Assembly (NCBI GenBank): GCA_002298155.1 | Contig: DBME01000364.1 | Span: 1 to 18,483 of the forward strand | Direction: 5' to 3' | From: Holophagaceae bacterium UBA706 | GTDB taxonomy: Bacteria; Acidobacteriota; Holophagae; Holophagales; Holophagaceae | Length of the DNA: 18,483 bases | Shown: positions 8,615 to 15,368 of the stretch, piece by piece | Position numbering within the stretch: position 1 is the first letter of the stretch | Layout of the letters: every line of letters begins with the position of its first letter | Program-made: the position numbers and the translations under genes | The notes under the pieces: model-generated | The model's input: only the letters and a program-made list of their open reading frames with translations | Databases searched by the model: none | What the model was told of the DNA's origin: nothing

Positions 8615-8647
8615 AACCCTGCAACCCTGAGGTCGCACCCTTGGGTG
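8615..8647. repeat. Tandem 8-bp repeat and small dyad in the leader of the HPF-like gene
   Basis: Two copies of AACCCTG (8615-8621 and 8623-8629) lie one base apart, followed by CACCC-TT-GGGTG, a perfect 5-bp inverted repeat at 8636-8647. Both lie between the candidate promoter and the start codon, where they would be part of the transcript leader. They could be operator half-sites or leader structure; no known regulator is recognised. Confidence 0.4.
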
Positions 8648-8665
8648 TTCATTTGCTACAAGATT

Positions 8666-8694
8666 AGTTTGGGTTGCAAATCAAATTTTGTCAA
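8666..8694 (-). promoter_or_regulatory. Candidate sigma70-type promoter of the HPF-like/sucrose operon
   Basis: On the minus strand a perfect -35 hexamer TTGACA (8694-8689) is followed after 17 bp by CAAACT (8671-8666), a weak -10. The surroundings are clearly AT-richer than the rest of the window. An inverted repeat ATTTGC-19 bp-GCAAAT (8651-8656 and 8676-8681) flanks the -10 and could be an operator. The leader to ATG 8558 would be about 100 nt. A TAATCT lies further downstream but is too far (22 bp) for a standard spacer. Confidence 0.45.
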
Positions 8695-8705
8695 GGAGAA
8701 TGCCA

Positions 8706-8732
8706 GTCCCAACGCCGTGCCGCCCTTGGGAC
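8706..8732 (-). terminator. Stem-loop after the GH32-like gene, possible terminator
   Basis: Seven bases after the stop of the GH32-like gene, GTCCCAA and TTGGGAC form a perfect 7-bp stem (extendable by G-U pairs) around a 13-nt GC-rich loop. No proper T-tract follows, only a mildly T-rich stretch leading straight into the next promoter's TTGACA. It probably insulates the two transcription units, but without the T-run intrinsic termination is uncertain. Confidence 0.42.
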
Positions 8733-8738
8733 CATGAA

Positions 8739-10256
8739 TCAGACGGTATCCCCTCCAAACGCCGATCCTCCCGGCAAGGAAGTGGATTTGCGTGCGGGAG
8801 GCGAACTCCCGTCCGCACTGGGCGGAGCCAGCGCGAACAGGGTCTGGGACGCCAGCTCGACCTCCGCGCTTTCGACGAAGATCCCGAGATTGCGACCGTT
8901 GAACTGCCCATCGACCAGGGTCAAGCGCACGACGCCATCGATGGACAGTTCGATGTAGCTCCCCCAGCGCAGCAGGCTGAACAGATAGCTCCCGTCCGTC
9001 GAAGGCGGGAACGTTCCGAGCTGGAGATCCTCATAGATGTAGTTCCGGAAAACCCGCTCAGGCCGGCTTCCCCAGGCGCGGATCTGGGCGACCCCCCGCA
9101 CCGCGTCCAGGGAGATGAAATAGCCGCCTAGATGATCATCCAGGCCAAAAACGAACCCACATTGACCTTGCTGGCGAACCCGAATCCGGCCGCTCCAGAG
9201 GTAGGCCCCATCGTCTTCCGGGACGGTGAAGATCTCGTACCCGTTGGTACTGCAGAAGGTGAGAGATTCGGCTGTGCCGGTGCAGGAGGCCTTAGGATTG
9301 GCCAGGTGGGACGCGAAGGCTTCACGGGACAGAGGCCGGGTGCCCAGCTTCTTCTCCTCCCATCGGTGATAGGTCACGAGTTCCAGCCCGCCGTGGAGGC
9401 TCTTCCGCAGTTCCTTGGGCGGCGGGATGGATCGGACACCGCTCTCCACATCCAGTCCATCGATGAAAACGTTGAACACGAGGGCCCTTCCGCCGTCCAC
9501 CATGACCCGCGCGGCGTAGTTGCCCCTGGGAAGGAGAACGTTGTGCCGGAAGGACTGGTATTCGCCCCGGAAGGAATTGCTCCACCAGTAGTGGACTTCC
9601 ACATCCTCCCGCACGGACCCGATGAGGTAGAACCATCCATCCAGCTCCGCCATGCACGGGCATTCGATATCGTCATACATCCGGGGAAAGAAGAGGGGCT
9701 CGACCAGGGCGTAGCCGTCGGCGGAACGCTGCACGAGCCCCACGCAGCCTCGGCGGCTCGCGATCCCCTGGACCACCCGCGCACAGATCAGAAGCCAGTC
9801 GTTCCCCTCGTTGCGGAACAGGAAGGGGTCCCGGAACGAGATCCAGCCCCGTTCGCCCTTCCCCGCGGACTCGTAGATCAGGCCCTGGGGCGCCAAGGGC
9901 AGGCCTTGGTCATTCTCTTTCTTCCAATGAAGGAGATCCCGGGACACAGCCCGGCCGATCCGCTGGATATGCCCGTTTTCGGCCCGATGGAGACCCGTGA
10001 AGAACATCTCATACACCTTCCGGACCGGGTTCCGGGAGACGTGCATGGTCCAGAGCATGTCGTCGTCCCAGGACCCCGGCTCGCCGGTGAAGATGGCGTT
10101 CCGGGTGCGGGTCCAGGTCATGCCGTCCTGGGACACGGCGTGGGCGATGTAGTCGTGGTTGGGCAGAACCAGATGGAAAAGGTGGTAGTTGCGGCCCCGG
10201 CGGAGGACGTCGATGTCCCCGATCTCCCATTCCCTGAATCCGCGGGACGTGTACAT
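8739..10256 (-). CDS. GH32-like glycoside hydrolase (putative intracellular sucrose/fructan hydrolase)
   Basis: A 505-residue five-bladed beta-propeller hydrolase with a C-terminal beta-sandwich. The GH32 (clan J) catalytic trio is visible in order: an N-terminal acidic blade (GDIDV, Asp14/Asp16, followed by NYHLFHL where GH32 has its nucleophile region), RDP at 142-144 (transition-state stabiliser) and ECP at 198-200 (acid/base Glu). Residues about 330-480 look like the C-terminal sandwich module, and the last 25 residues are low-complexity Ser/Pro/Gly. No signal peptide is present, so a cytoplasmic role such as sucrose or sucrose-phosphate breakdown is inferred from its position beside the sucrose synthesis operon. 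ATG 10256 has AAGGA upstream. The N-terminal motif departs from the classic NDPNG, so it may be a divergent subfamily with another substrate. Confidence 0.72.
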   Translation of the reverse strand: MYTSRGFREWEIGDIDVLRRGRNYHLFHLVLPNHDYIAHAVSQDGMTWTRTRNAIFTGEPGSWDDDMLWTMHVSRNPVRKVYEMFFTGLHRAENGHIQRIGRAVSRDLLHWKKENDQGLPLAPQGLIYESAGKGERGWISFRDPFLFRNEGNDWLLICARVVQGIASRRGCVGLVQRSADGYALVEPLFFPRMYDDIECPCMAELDGWFYLIGSVREDVEVHYWWSNSFRGEYQSFRHNVLLPRGNYAARVMVDGGRALVFNVFIDGLDVESGVRSIPPPKELRKSLHGGLELVTYHRWEEKKLGTRPLSREAFASHLANPKASCTGTAESLTFCSTNGYEIFTVPEDDGAYLWSGRIRVRQQGQCGFVFGLDDHLGGYFISLDAVRGVAQIRAWGSRPERVFRNYIYEDLQLGTFPPSTDGSYLFSLLRWGSYIELSIDGVVRLTLVDGQFNGRNLGIFVESAEVELASQTLFALAPPSADGSSPPARKSTSLPGGSAFGGDTV

Positions 10257-10445
10257 CTGTCGTCCTTGGTTGGTTTGGACCTGGCCCTAGATCGATTGTG
10301 GCGTCCGGCTTGGCCCCAGCAGGGTTGTCAGGAGGGCAAAGGGCAAGGAAGCGGCCGCAGTGCGATGTTTGCGCATCGTGCAAGGCCGGTGACGCAGCCA
10401 TTTGCCCTCATGGCGGCCCTGATGGGGTCAAGGCGGCTAGGCGCC
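10257..10445. other. 189-bp intergenic gap, probable promoter region of the GH32-like gene
   Basis: No gene is supported here. A weak hairpin, AGGCG-6 nt-CGCCT at 10431-10446, overlaps the stop codon of the upstream FAD dehydrogenase gene on the minus strand. It has no T-run and is not a convincing terminator. A second small dyad, CGATG-TTTGCG-CATCG, lies around 10363-10378. No paired -35/-10 or -24/-12 element could be identified, although the GH32-like gene must be transcribed either from here or by read-through. Confidence 0.4.
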
Positions 10446-11858
10446 TCACCAGAGGCGGGCGGTGCCCAGGCGGCCCTCCGGGTCGAAGTGGGCCTTGAGG
10501 GCGGCGCCGGCGGCCTTGACGGGCGCGGGCGTGAAGGCGTCGAAGAACCGCTGGTTGTGCGGCCCCACGCCGTGCTCGGCACTGTAGCTCCCACGGAAGT
10601 CCTTCACCGCCAGGTCGTAGATCCGCTCCTGGAGCCGGGGGACCAGCTCCGCCGCGGGAAGGCCGGCCTCGTCGTCGCGCCACACGAGGTTCAGGTGGGT
10701 GCCGCCGTCGCCCCAGTGGCCGAAGTCGCACACCCGCACGAAGGGGTGCTGCCGGGCCAGCCAGTCCTTCACGGCCCCGGTGAAGGCGGGCAGCGCGGGC
10801 CGCGGCACGGCCACGTCGAAGGCCAGCACCCTGCCCTCCCCGCGCAGGCTTTCGGACACGTGGTGGCGGATGCCCCAGAAGGTGTCGGGCTTCCCGAAAA
10901 CGGCGTCCAGGACACCCTCCCCGTGCGCCTCCAGATGGCCCTCCAGGGTCTCCTCAAGGACCGCGGCGAGGTCCAGCCGGGTTTCGGGGAAGGAACTGGA
11001 GATTTCCACCAGCGCGGCATAGGGGGGAACGGAGGCGAAGGGGTTCCGGAGGTTGGGCTGGTGGCGGAACACCGCCTCCAGGGCGCCGGCGGAGATCACC
11101 TCGAAGGCGGTGAGCACTTCGGAAAGGCCGCCTTCCAGCGAGCGGAGCAGGTCCAGCGCGGCCTCGCCGTCCGCCAGGGCCACCAGGGCCGTGGCCCGCT
11201 GCCGGGGCAGGACCGCGGTCTGCAGCACCGCGCCCGTCACCACCCCGAAGAGCCCCGAGGTGCCCGTGAAGAGCTGCTTCCAGTCCAGGCCCGTGTTGTT
11301 CTTGCGCAGAGGGGAGAGGGCGTCCACGACGGTGCCGTCGGCCAGGACCACCTCCACGCCCAGGAGGTTGCGCCGCACGTCTCCGTAGTGCAGGAGCCTG
11401 GTGCCGCCGGTGTTGGTGGCCACCATCCCGCCGATCTGCGGGTCCGCCCCCAGATCCACGGGAAAGTGCAGGCCGTGGGGGGAGAGGGCCGCGTTGAGGG
11501 TGCTGAGGAGCACGCCCCCGTCCACCAGCGCCGTGCGGTCAAGCACGTCGATCTCCAGGCGCCGGTCCAGGCGCTCCAGGCTGAGCACCAGCATCTCCCC
11601 GGTGCCGTCGGGCACGGAGGCTCCCACCAGGCCGGTGTTGGCCCCCTGGGGAACGACGCGGATCCCATGGCGGCGGCACAGGAGGAGAAAGGAGGAGACC
11701 TCGGCGGTGGTGGAGGGGCGCACCGCGGCCAGGGCCCTGCCCTGGCCGTACCGCCACCCGCGCTCGTACTTCACCAGGTCCGGGGGATCGGCCAGCACGG
11801 CCCCCTCGCCCAGGAGGGTGCGCAGGTCGTCCAGGAGGGCGGTGGCGGCGATGGCCAT
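10446..11858 (-). CDS. FAD-linked dehydrogenase, GlcD family; probable D-2-hydroxyglutarate dehydrogenase
   Basis: A 470-residue FAD-dependent 2-hydroxyacid dehydrogenase. The N-terminal PCMH-type FAD domain (about 40-220) shows VRPSTTAEV, the pyrophosphate-binding PQGANTGLVGAS (about 70-81), GGMVATNTGG and LFTGTSGLFGVVT. The C-terminal FAD-oxidase domain has FGHWGDGGTHLN and SAEHGVG, the conserved His-rich metal/substrate motifs of GlcD, D-lactate and D-2-hydroxyglutarate dehydrogenases. ATG 11858 follows the stop of the HglS-like gene by one base, with GGAGGAG before it, so translation is coupled. Since HglS releases D-2-hydroxyglutarate, oxidation to 2-oxoglutarate is the likely reaction; sequence alone would also allow D-lactate or glycolate. 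No Fe-S partner (GlcF) is fused or adjacent, so the electron acceptor is unknown. Confidence 0.87.
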   Translation of the reverse strand: MAIAATALLDDLRTLLGEGAVLADPPDLVKYERGWRYGQGRALAAVRPSTTAEVSSFLLLCRRHGIRVVPQGANTGLVGASVPDGTGEMLVLSLERLDRRLEIDVLDRTALVDGGVLLSTLNAALSPHGLHFPVDLGADPQIGGMVATNTGGTRLLHYGDVRRNLLGVEVVLADGTVVDALSPLRKNNTGLDWKQLFTGTSGLFGVVTGAVLQTAVLPRQRATALVALADGEAALDLLRSLEGGLSEVLTAFEVISAGALEAVFRHQPNLRNPFASVPPYAALVEISSSFPETRLDLAAVLEETLEGHLEAHGEGVLDAVFGKPDTFWGIRHHVSESLRGEGRVLAFDVAVPRPALPAFTGAVKDWLARQHPFVRVCDFGHWGDGGTHLNLVWRDDEAGLPAAELVPRLQERIYDLAVKDFRGSYSAEHGVGPHNQRFFDAFTPAPVKAAGAALKAHFDPEGRLGTARLW

Positions 11859-11859
11859 G

Positions 11860-12873
11860 TCAGCTCCTCCCCGCGGCGGTCATCTTGAAGATCGCCTGGG
11901 CGTTGCCCGTGTCGAAGCCCAGGTCCAGGCCCCCGCCGGGCAGGGGCCGGCGGGTGATGAACTCGAAGAAGGAACCGGGGACGGTCTTGAGGACCATGTG
12001 CCCTTCGCCGTCGCGGAAGGGCCGCTCCACCGGATCGGCCTGGTAGGCGGTCTGCAGCACGCGGCCGCTGGCGGAGATCTCCACCACGTCCTTCATGGAG
12101 CGGCCCAGCTGCTTCTGGCGCAGGGCCAGGGCCTCCACGTCGGGGACCCGGTCCGTGGCGTGGTTGAAGGCGCAGCCCTCGGTGGCGATCCAGGCCATCT
12201 CCGCGCTCTCCTTGCGCAGGATCCGGTAGTCCGCGAGGGTGGGCGGGGCGTGGTGCCGGTCGAAGCACGCCACCAGGTCGGGCAGAAGGCACTTGGCCTC
12301 CACCAGCGGCAGGGAGCCCGCCTCGCCCAGGCGCGCGAGGAGAGCCAGGGCCTCCGGGCCCAGGGGATCCCGGGACGTGGACAGGACGCGGGCCACCGCC
12401 TCCTGGAAGTCTGCGCTGAAACCGCCGGGATGGAGCTCGCTGAGGAAGAACTGCGGCACGTCCTCGGGCAGGTCCAGGTGGCGGTAGGCGCGGCCGGTCA
12501 TGGCCAGCCGGTCCAGGGGATACACGTCGGCCCGGGCGTAGCCCAGGGGTTCCAGGATCCGGGTCACGGCCGCCTCACCCGGGGGCAGGGTGCCGCAAGG
12601 GGCCAGGACGGTGCGCAGGGCCCCGTGGTCGAAGACCACCTTCCCGCCGGCGGCCCTCACGTCCAGGGCGTAGGCCCGGGCCGAGGGGACCCGGGCCTCC
12701 AGGTCCCTGAAGAGCATGAGGTTCATGGCGAAGGCCAGCTCGGCCCGGGACACTTCCGGCCCGGCGGGCCCCAGGAGCTGGGGCGGCACGTGGACGGTGG
12801 CGGTGAGGTCCTCGGCGCGGCGGGCACCCAGGAGGGACTCGAGAAGGATCCCCAGGTTCGTTCCAGAATTCAT
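11860..12873 (-). CDS. hglS: 2-oxoadipate dioxygenase/decarboxylase, HglS/DUF1338 family
   Basis: A non-heme Fe(II) enzyme that converts 2-oxoadipate with O2 to D-2-hydroxyglutarate and CO2 in D-lysine/2-aminoadipate catabolism. The DUF1338 signature is clear: FDHGALRTV supplies His83 and the spaced Arg87, AFNHATDRVPDV supplies His238, and SFFEFITRR supplies Glu304, matching the 2-His-1-carboxylate set known for the Pseudomonas enzyme. At 337 residues it is shorter than the roughly 450-residue HglS/YdcJ proteins, so it is a compact version. ATG 12873 has AGGAG six bases upstream. It is coupled to the FAD dehydrogenase gene behind it and follows the aconitase-like gene after 85 bp. The family is secure; the substrate is inferred from motif conservation and the neighbouring 2-hydroxyacid dehydrogenase. 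Confidence 0.86.
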   Translation of the reverse strand: MNSGTNLGILLESLLGARRAEDLTATVHVPPQLLGPAGPEVSRAELAFAMNLMLFRDLEARVPSARAYALDVRAAGGKVVFDHGALRTVLAPCGTLPPGEAAVTRILEPLGYARADVYPLDRLAMTGRAYRHLDLPEDVPQFFLSELHPGGFSADFQEAVARVLSTSRDPLGPEALALLARLGEAGSLPLVEAKCLLPDLVACFDRHHAPPTLADYRILRKESAEMAWIATEGCAFNHATDRVPDVEALALRQKQLGRSMKDVVEISASGRVLQTAYQADPVERPFRDGEGHMVLKTVPGSFFEFITRRPLPGGGLDLGFDTGNAQAIFKMTAAGRS

Positions 12874-12958
12874 CGTCTTCTCCTAGGGGTGCGGCCTCCG
12901 GGCCTCATCCCCTGTGACTTCGATGCCGTCCGGGCCCCCGTGGTTCCAAGAAGCCGGC

Positions 12959-14917
12959 TCAGGCCTTCTGGAGACTTTCAAAGCCGCAGATGGCTCCCCG
13001 CAGGGCGCTGGCGGCCACGGTGGCCGGGCTCGCCAGCCACACCTGGCCTGGGCCGCTGCGGCCGGGGTTGTTGCGGTTGATGGCGCTGATGGTGATCTGG
13101 TCGGGGCGGGTGGAGACGCCCGGGCCGGCGTTGATGCACGCGCCGCAGCCGGGCCCGATGATGCGGGCGCCCGCGTCCTCGAAGGCCTTGAGCCAGCCCA
13201 TGGCCTCGGCGTGGCCCCGGACGTCCTCGCTGCCCAGCTGGATGAAGAACTGCACCCGCAAGGGCACGGTGAGTCCGCGGTCGAGGCCCCACTTCACCAC
13301 GTCGTAGACCTTCTCCAGATCCGCGCGCTTGGCGCCGGTGCAGCTGCCCACGTAGGCGATGTCCACCGGCACCTCCCGGTCCAGGGAGGCCAGGGGCAGC
13401 CCATTGCCCGCGAAGCCCGGCGAGGCCAGCATGGGCACCACGGCATCGCAGTCGACGTCCAGGACGTCGGCGAAGACGGCGCCGGGATCGCTGGCCATCC
13501 AGGGTTCCAGCTCGAGGGCCACGCCGCGGCGTTCGGCCACGAAGCGCACCGTCTCGGCGTCGGGGGCCATGATGCCGGCGAAGGCGCCGAAGTCGGCGGC
13601 CATGTTCGTGAGGGTGGCGCGCTCATCGGTCTGCAGCTCGGCCAGGGCCGAGCCCTGGTACTCGATGATGTGCCCGCGCACGTGGCCGTCCCGGAAGAAG
13701 GGGATGGACAGGAGGTGCAGGACCAGGTCCTTGGCGTAGACGCCCGGCCTGAGCCGGCCTCCAAGCCGCACCAGGACGGTGGCCGGGGTGGTGACCCTCA
13801 CGTCCCCGGTGATCCAGGCGTTGGCGATGTCCGAGGCGCCCACCCCGAAGGCCAGGGCGCCCAGGGCGCCGCTGTGCGAGGTGTGGGAGTCGGTGCCGAC
13901 GATCACCTGGCCCGGCAGGGCGTAGCGTTCGGCCATGAGCACATGGCAGATGCCTTCACAGCCTCCATCGGAAACCTCGCCGTGGAGGCGGATGCCCTTG
14001 GCGGCGCAGAAGTCCTCCTGGAGCTTCTTGATCCGGCGGGCCACTTCCAGGAGGCCTGGCTGGCCCTCGTCCTGGGTGTAGAACCGGCCCATGAAGTTCA
14101 GATGGTCGCGGAAAGCCAGGATGGTCTTGGGATCGGACAGGGGCATGGAATCGCCCAGGCTCTTGCCCAGCATGGCCACGGCCAGGGGGGTGACGGTCTC
14201 GTGGGAGAAGCGCCAGTCCGCCTTCACCAGCAGGCCGTCGCCCGGGGCCACCCGGGGGATGCCCGTGGGAGCGCCCGGCGGGCCGGAGCGGGCCGCCCTG
14301 GCGAGGATCTTCTCGCCCAGGGTCATGGGACCGGGTTCACGCCGTGGAAGGGGCAGCACCGCACGGCCATCCTGCCGGGCCTTTGTGTATTCGGCCAGGC
14401 CGCCGTGGCGCACGATCTCGGTCGTTAGTTCGTCCAACCCCTCGGTAAAACAGGCCATGGGGATCGCCTCACCCCGCCGGATCCGTTCCACCAGACCCAG
14501 GTCGGTGGAGGTGAGCAGGCCCAGGGCATGGCAGTACTGGCGGTAGACGGGATCGAAGCTCTCGGCGATGACGATGCGGATGCCGGCGGCGTGTTCCGCG
14601 TAGGGGGCGGCCTCGCGGGCGTTGCCCACGCCGTGCCGCTTGCCGGAGACCACGACGGAAAAGCCTCCCCGGCGCACGAAGCCTTCGTGCACGGGAAAGG
14701 CGTTGCTGCACAGGAGGCCCAGGTAGGGGAAATCCTCCAGGCGCTGGCCGAAGTAGTAGCAGACCCAGCCGGGGGCGATCTCGTCGACGGAGACGTAATC
14801 CCGCATACGCACCGATTCCAGGGGGAGTTCAGCCCCCTGGAACTGGTTTTGCATGGCTTCGGGGTCTTCGCAAAGAAGAAGCACCCGGCCTTCGGCGTTG
14901 ACGGAATCCTTCGTCAT
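12959..14917 (-). CDS. Aconitase-superfamily hydro-lyase, swivel domain first
   Basis: A 652-residue [4Fe-4S] hydro-lyase of the aconitase/isopropylmalate isomerase superfamily. The N-terminal third is a LeuD-like swivel domain (GFSVVVSGKRHG, GNAREAAPYAEHAAGIRIVIAESF), and from about residue 205 a LeuC-like catalytic part follows (TLGEKILARAA, IVGTDSHTSHSGALGALAFGVG). The three cluster ligands are present: Cys526 in GSCTGAK and Cys591/Cys594 in GCGAC, so an active cluster is expected. The order swivel-then-catalytic is the reverse of AcnA and recalls AcnB, but the AcnB HEAT-like head is missing. The substrate is unknown; with a 2-oxoadipate enzyme downstream, homoaconitate, citrate or another tricarboxylate are options. 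ATG 14917 has no clear Shine-Dalgarno, so the start is uncertain; GTG 14884 is an alternative. Confidence 0.85.
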   Translation of the reverse strand: MTKDSVNAEGRVLLLCEDPEAMQNQFQGAELPLESVRMRDYVSVDEIAPGWVCYYFGQRLEDFPYLGLLCSNAFPVHEGFVRRGGFSVVVSGKRHGVGNAREAAPYAEHAAGIRIVIAESFDPVYRQYCHALGLLTSTDLGLVERIRRGEAIPMACFTEGLDELTTEIVRHGGLAEYTKARQDGRAVLPLPRREPGPMTLGEKILARAARSGPPGAPTGIPRVAPGDGLLVKADWRFSHETVTPLAVAMLGKSLGDSMPLSDPKTILAFRDHLNFMGRFYTQDEGQPGLLEVARRIKKLQEDFCAAKGIRLHGEVSDGGCEGICHVLMAERYALPGQVIVGTDSHTSHSGALGALAFGVGASDIANAWITGDVRVTTPATVLVRLGGRLRPGVYAKDLVLHLLSIPFFRDGHVRGHIIEYQGSALAELQTDERATLTNMAADFGAFAGIMAPDAETVRFVAERRGVALELEPWMASDPGAVFADVLDVDCDAVVPMLASPGFAGNGLPLASLDREVPVDIAYVGSCTGAKRADLEKVYDVVKWGLDRGLTVPLRVQFFIQLGSEDVRGHAEAMGWLKAFEDAGARIIGPGCGACINAGPGVSTRPDQITISAINRNNPGRSGPGQVWLASPATVAASALRGAICGFESLQKA

Positions 14918-14950
14918 GTCACAAGAGTGCCACAGATTCCGGAAGGCGTG

Positions 14951-15313
14951 TTACTTGCCTTCGTCTTCCTCGAGCTTGGCGGAGAGTTCGTCCAGGTGCG
15001 CGAGAAGGCGCTGGGCGAAGGCTTCGTCCTCGAGGATCGTGAAGTCGTCACCCTTGACCTCGAAGATCTCGATGGTCAGGTTCGCTTCGGAATCGGCCTC
15101 GTCGCCGGCTTCGGAATAGGCCTGGACTTCAGCGAGGGGAGCCATGATGGCGAAGTGGCGGTCTTCGAAGTCGACCTCTTCGAGGATGGCGAACTCTTCC
15201 TTCTCGCCGTTCTCGTCCTCGAGTTCAACTACTTCGATCTCGTCAACATGGTCCTCGTCGTGGCCGCAGCCGCAGGTGTGGTTGGGGTCGTTGTGATCAT
15301 GGTCGTGGGCCAT
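14951..15313 (-). CDS. Small acidic DUF1292 protein with His/Cys-rich N-terminus
   Basis: A 120-residue, very acidic protein. Residues 23-118 carry the DUF1292 (YrzB-like) pattern: a strand plus DENGEKEEFAILEEVDFEDRHFAIM, repeated acidic beta strands and an acidic C-terminal helix. The function of this family is not established. The first 22 residues are unusual: six His and two Cys alternating with Asp (HDHDHNDPNHTCGCGHDEDH), a plausible divalent-metal-binding head. ATG 15313 has AGGAG six bases upstream. It lies between flgA (55 bp upstream) and the aconitase-like gene (33 bp downstream), so it could be the first gene of the 2-oxoadipate group or a tail of the flagellar operon. No frameshift or truncation is seen. 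Confidence 0.8.
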   Translation of the reverse strand: MAHDHDHNDPNHTCGCGHDEDHVDEIEVVELEDENGEKEEFAILEEVDFEDRHFAIMAPLAEVQAYSEAGDEADSEANLTIEIFEVKGDDFTILEDEAFAQRLLAHLDELSAKLEEDEGK

Positions 15314-15368
15314 GGTGGGCTCCTGTCAAGATTCCAGACTATTTCCTTTGGCCCGGAGCCGCCACAGC

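Noticed and set aside
9132..11888. Open frame of 918 codons on the plus strand across two minus-strand genes
   Set aside because: It is antisense to the GH32-like and FAD dehydrogenase genes and crosses their intergenic gap; its Gly/His/Gln/Val-rich composition is what GC-rich third positions produce on the opposite strand, and it has no family motif.
12882..12912. GGCC-rich dyads between the aconitase-like and HglS-like genes as a terminator
   Set aside because: Stems are only 4 bp, there is no T-run, and the genes look co-directional and functionally linked.
11401..13080. Plus-strand open frame of 559 codons
   Set aside because: Antisense to the dehydrogenase, HglS-like and aconitase-like genes, all of which have clear motifs; no ribosome site or family match.
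14918..14936. TGGCACTCTTGTGA, a possible sigma54 site before the aconitase-like gene
   Set aside because: Ten bases after GG comes AC, not GC, and the element would end at the start codon, leaving no room for a leader.
15319..15327. TTGACA on the minus strand just before the DUF1292 gene
   Set aside because: It overlaps the ribosome-binding site directly ahead of ATG 15313, so it cannot be a -35 for this gene.
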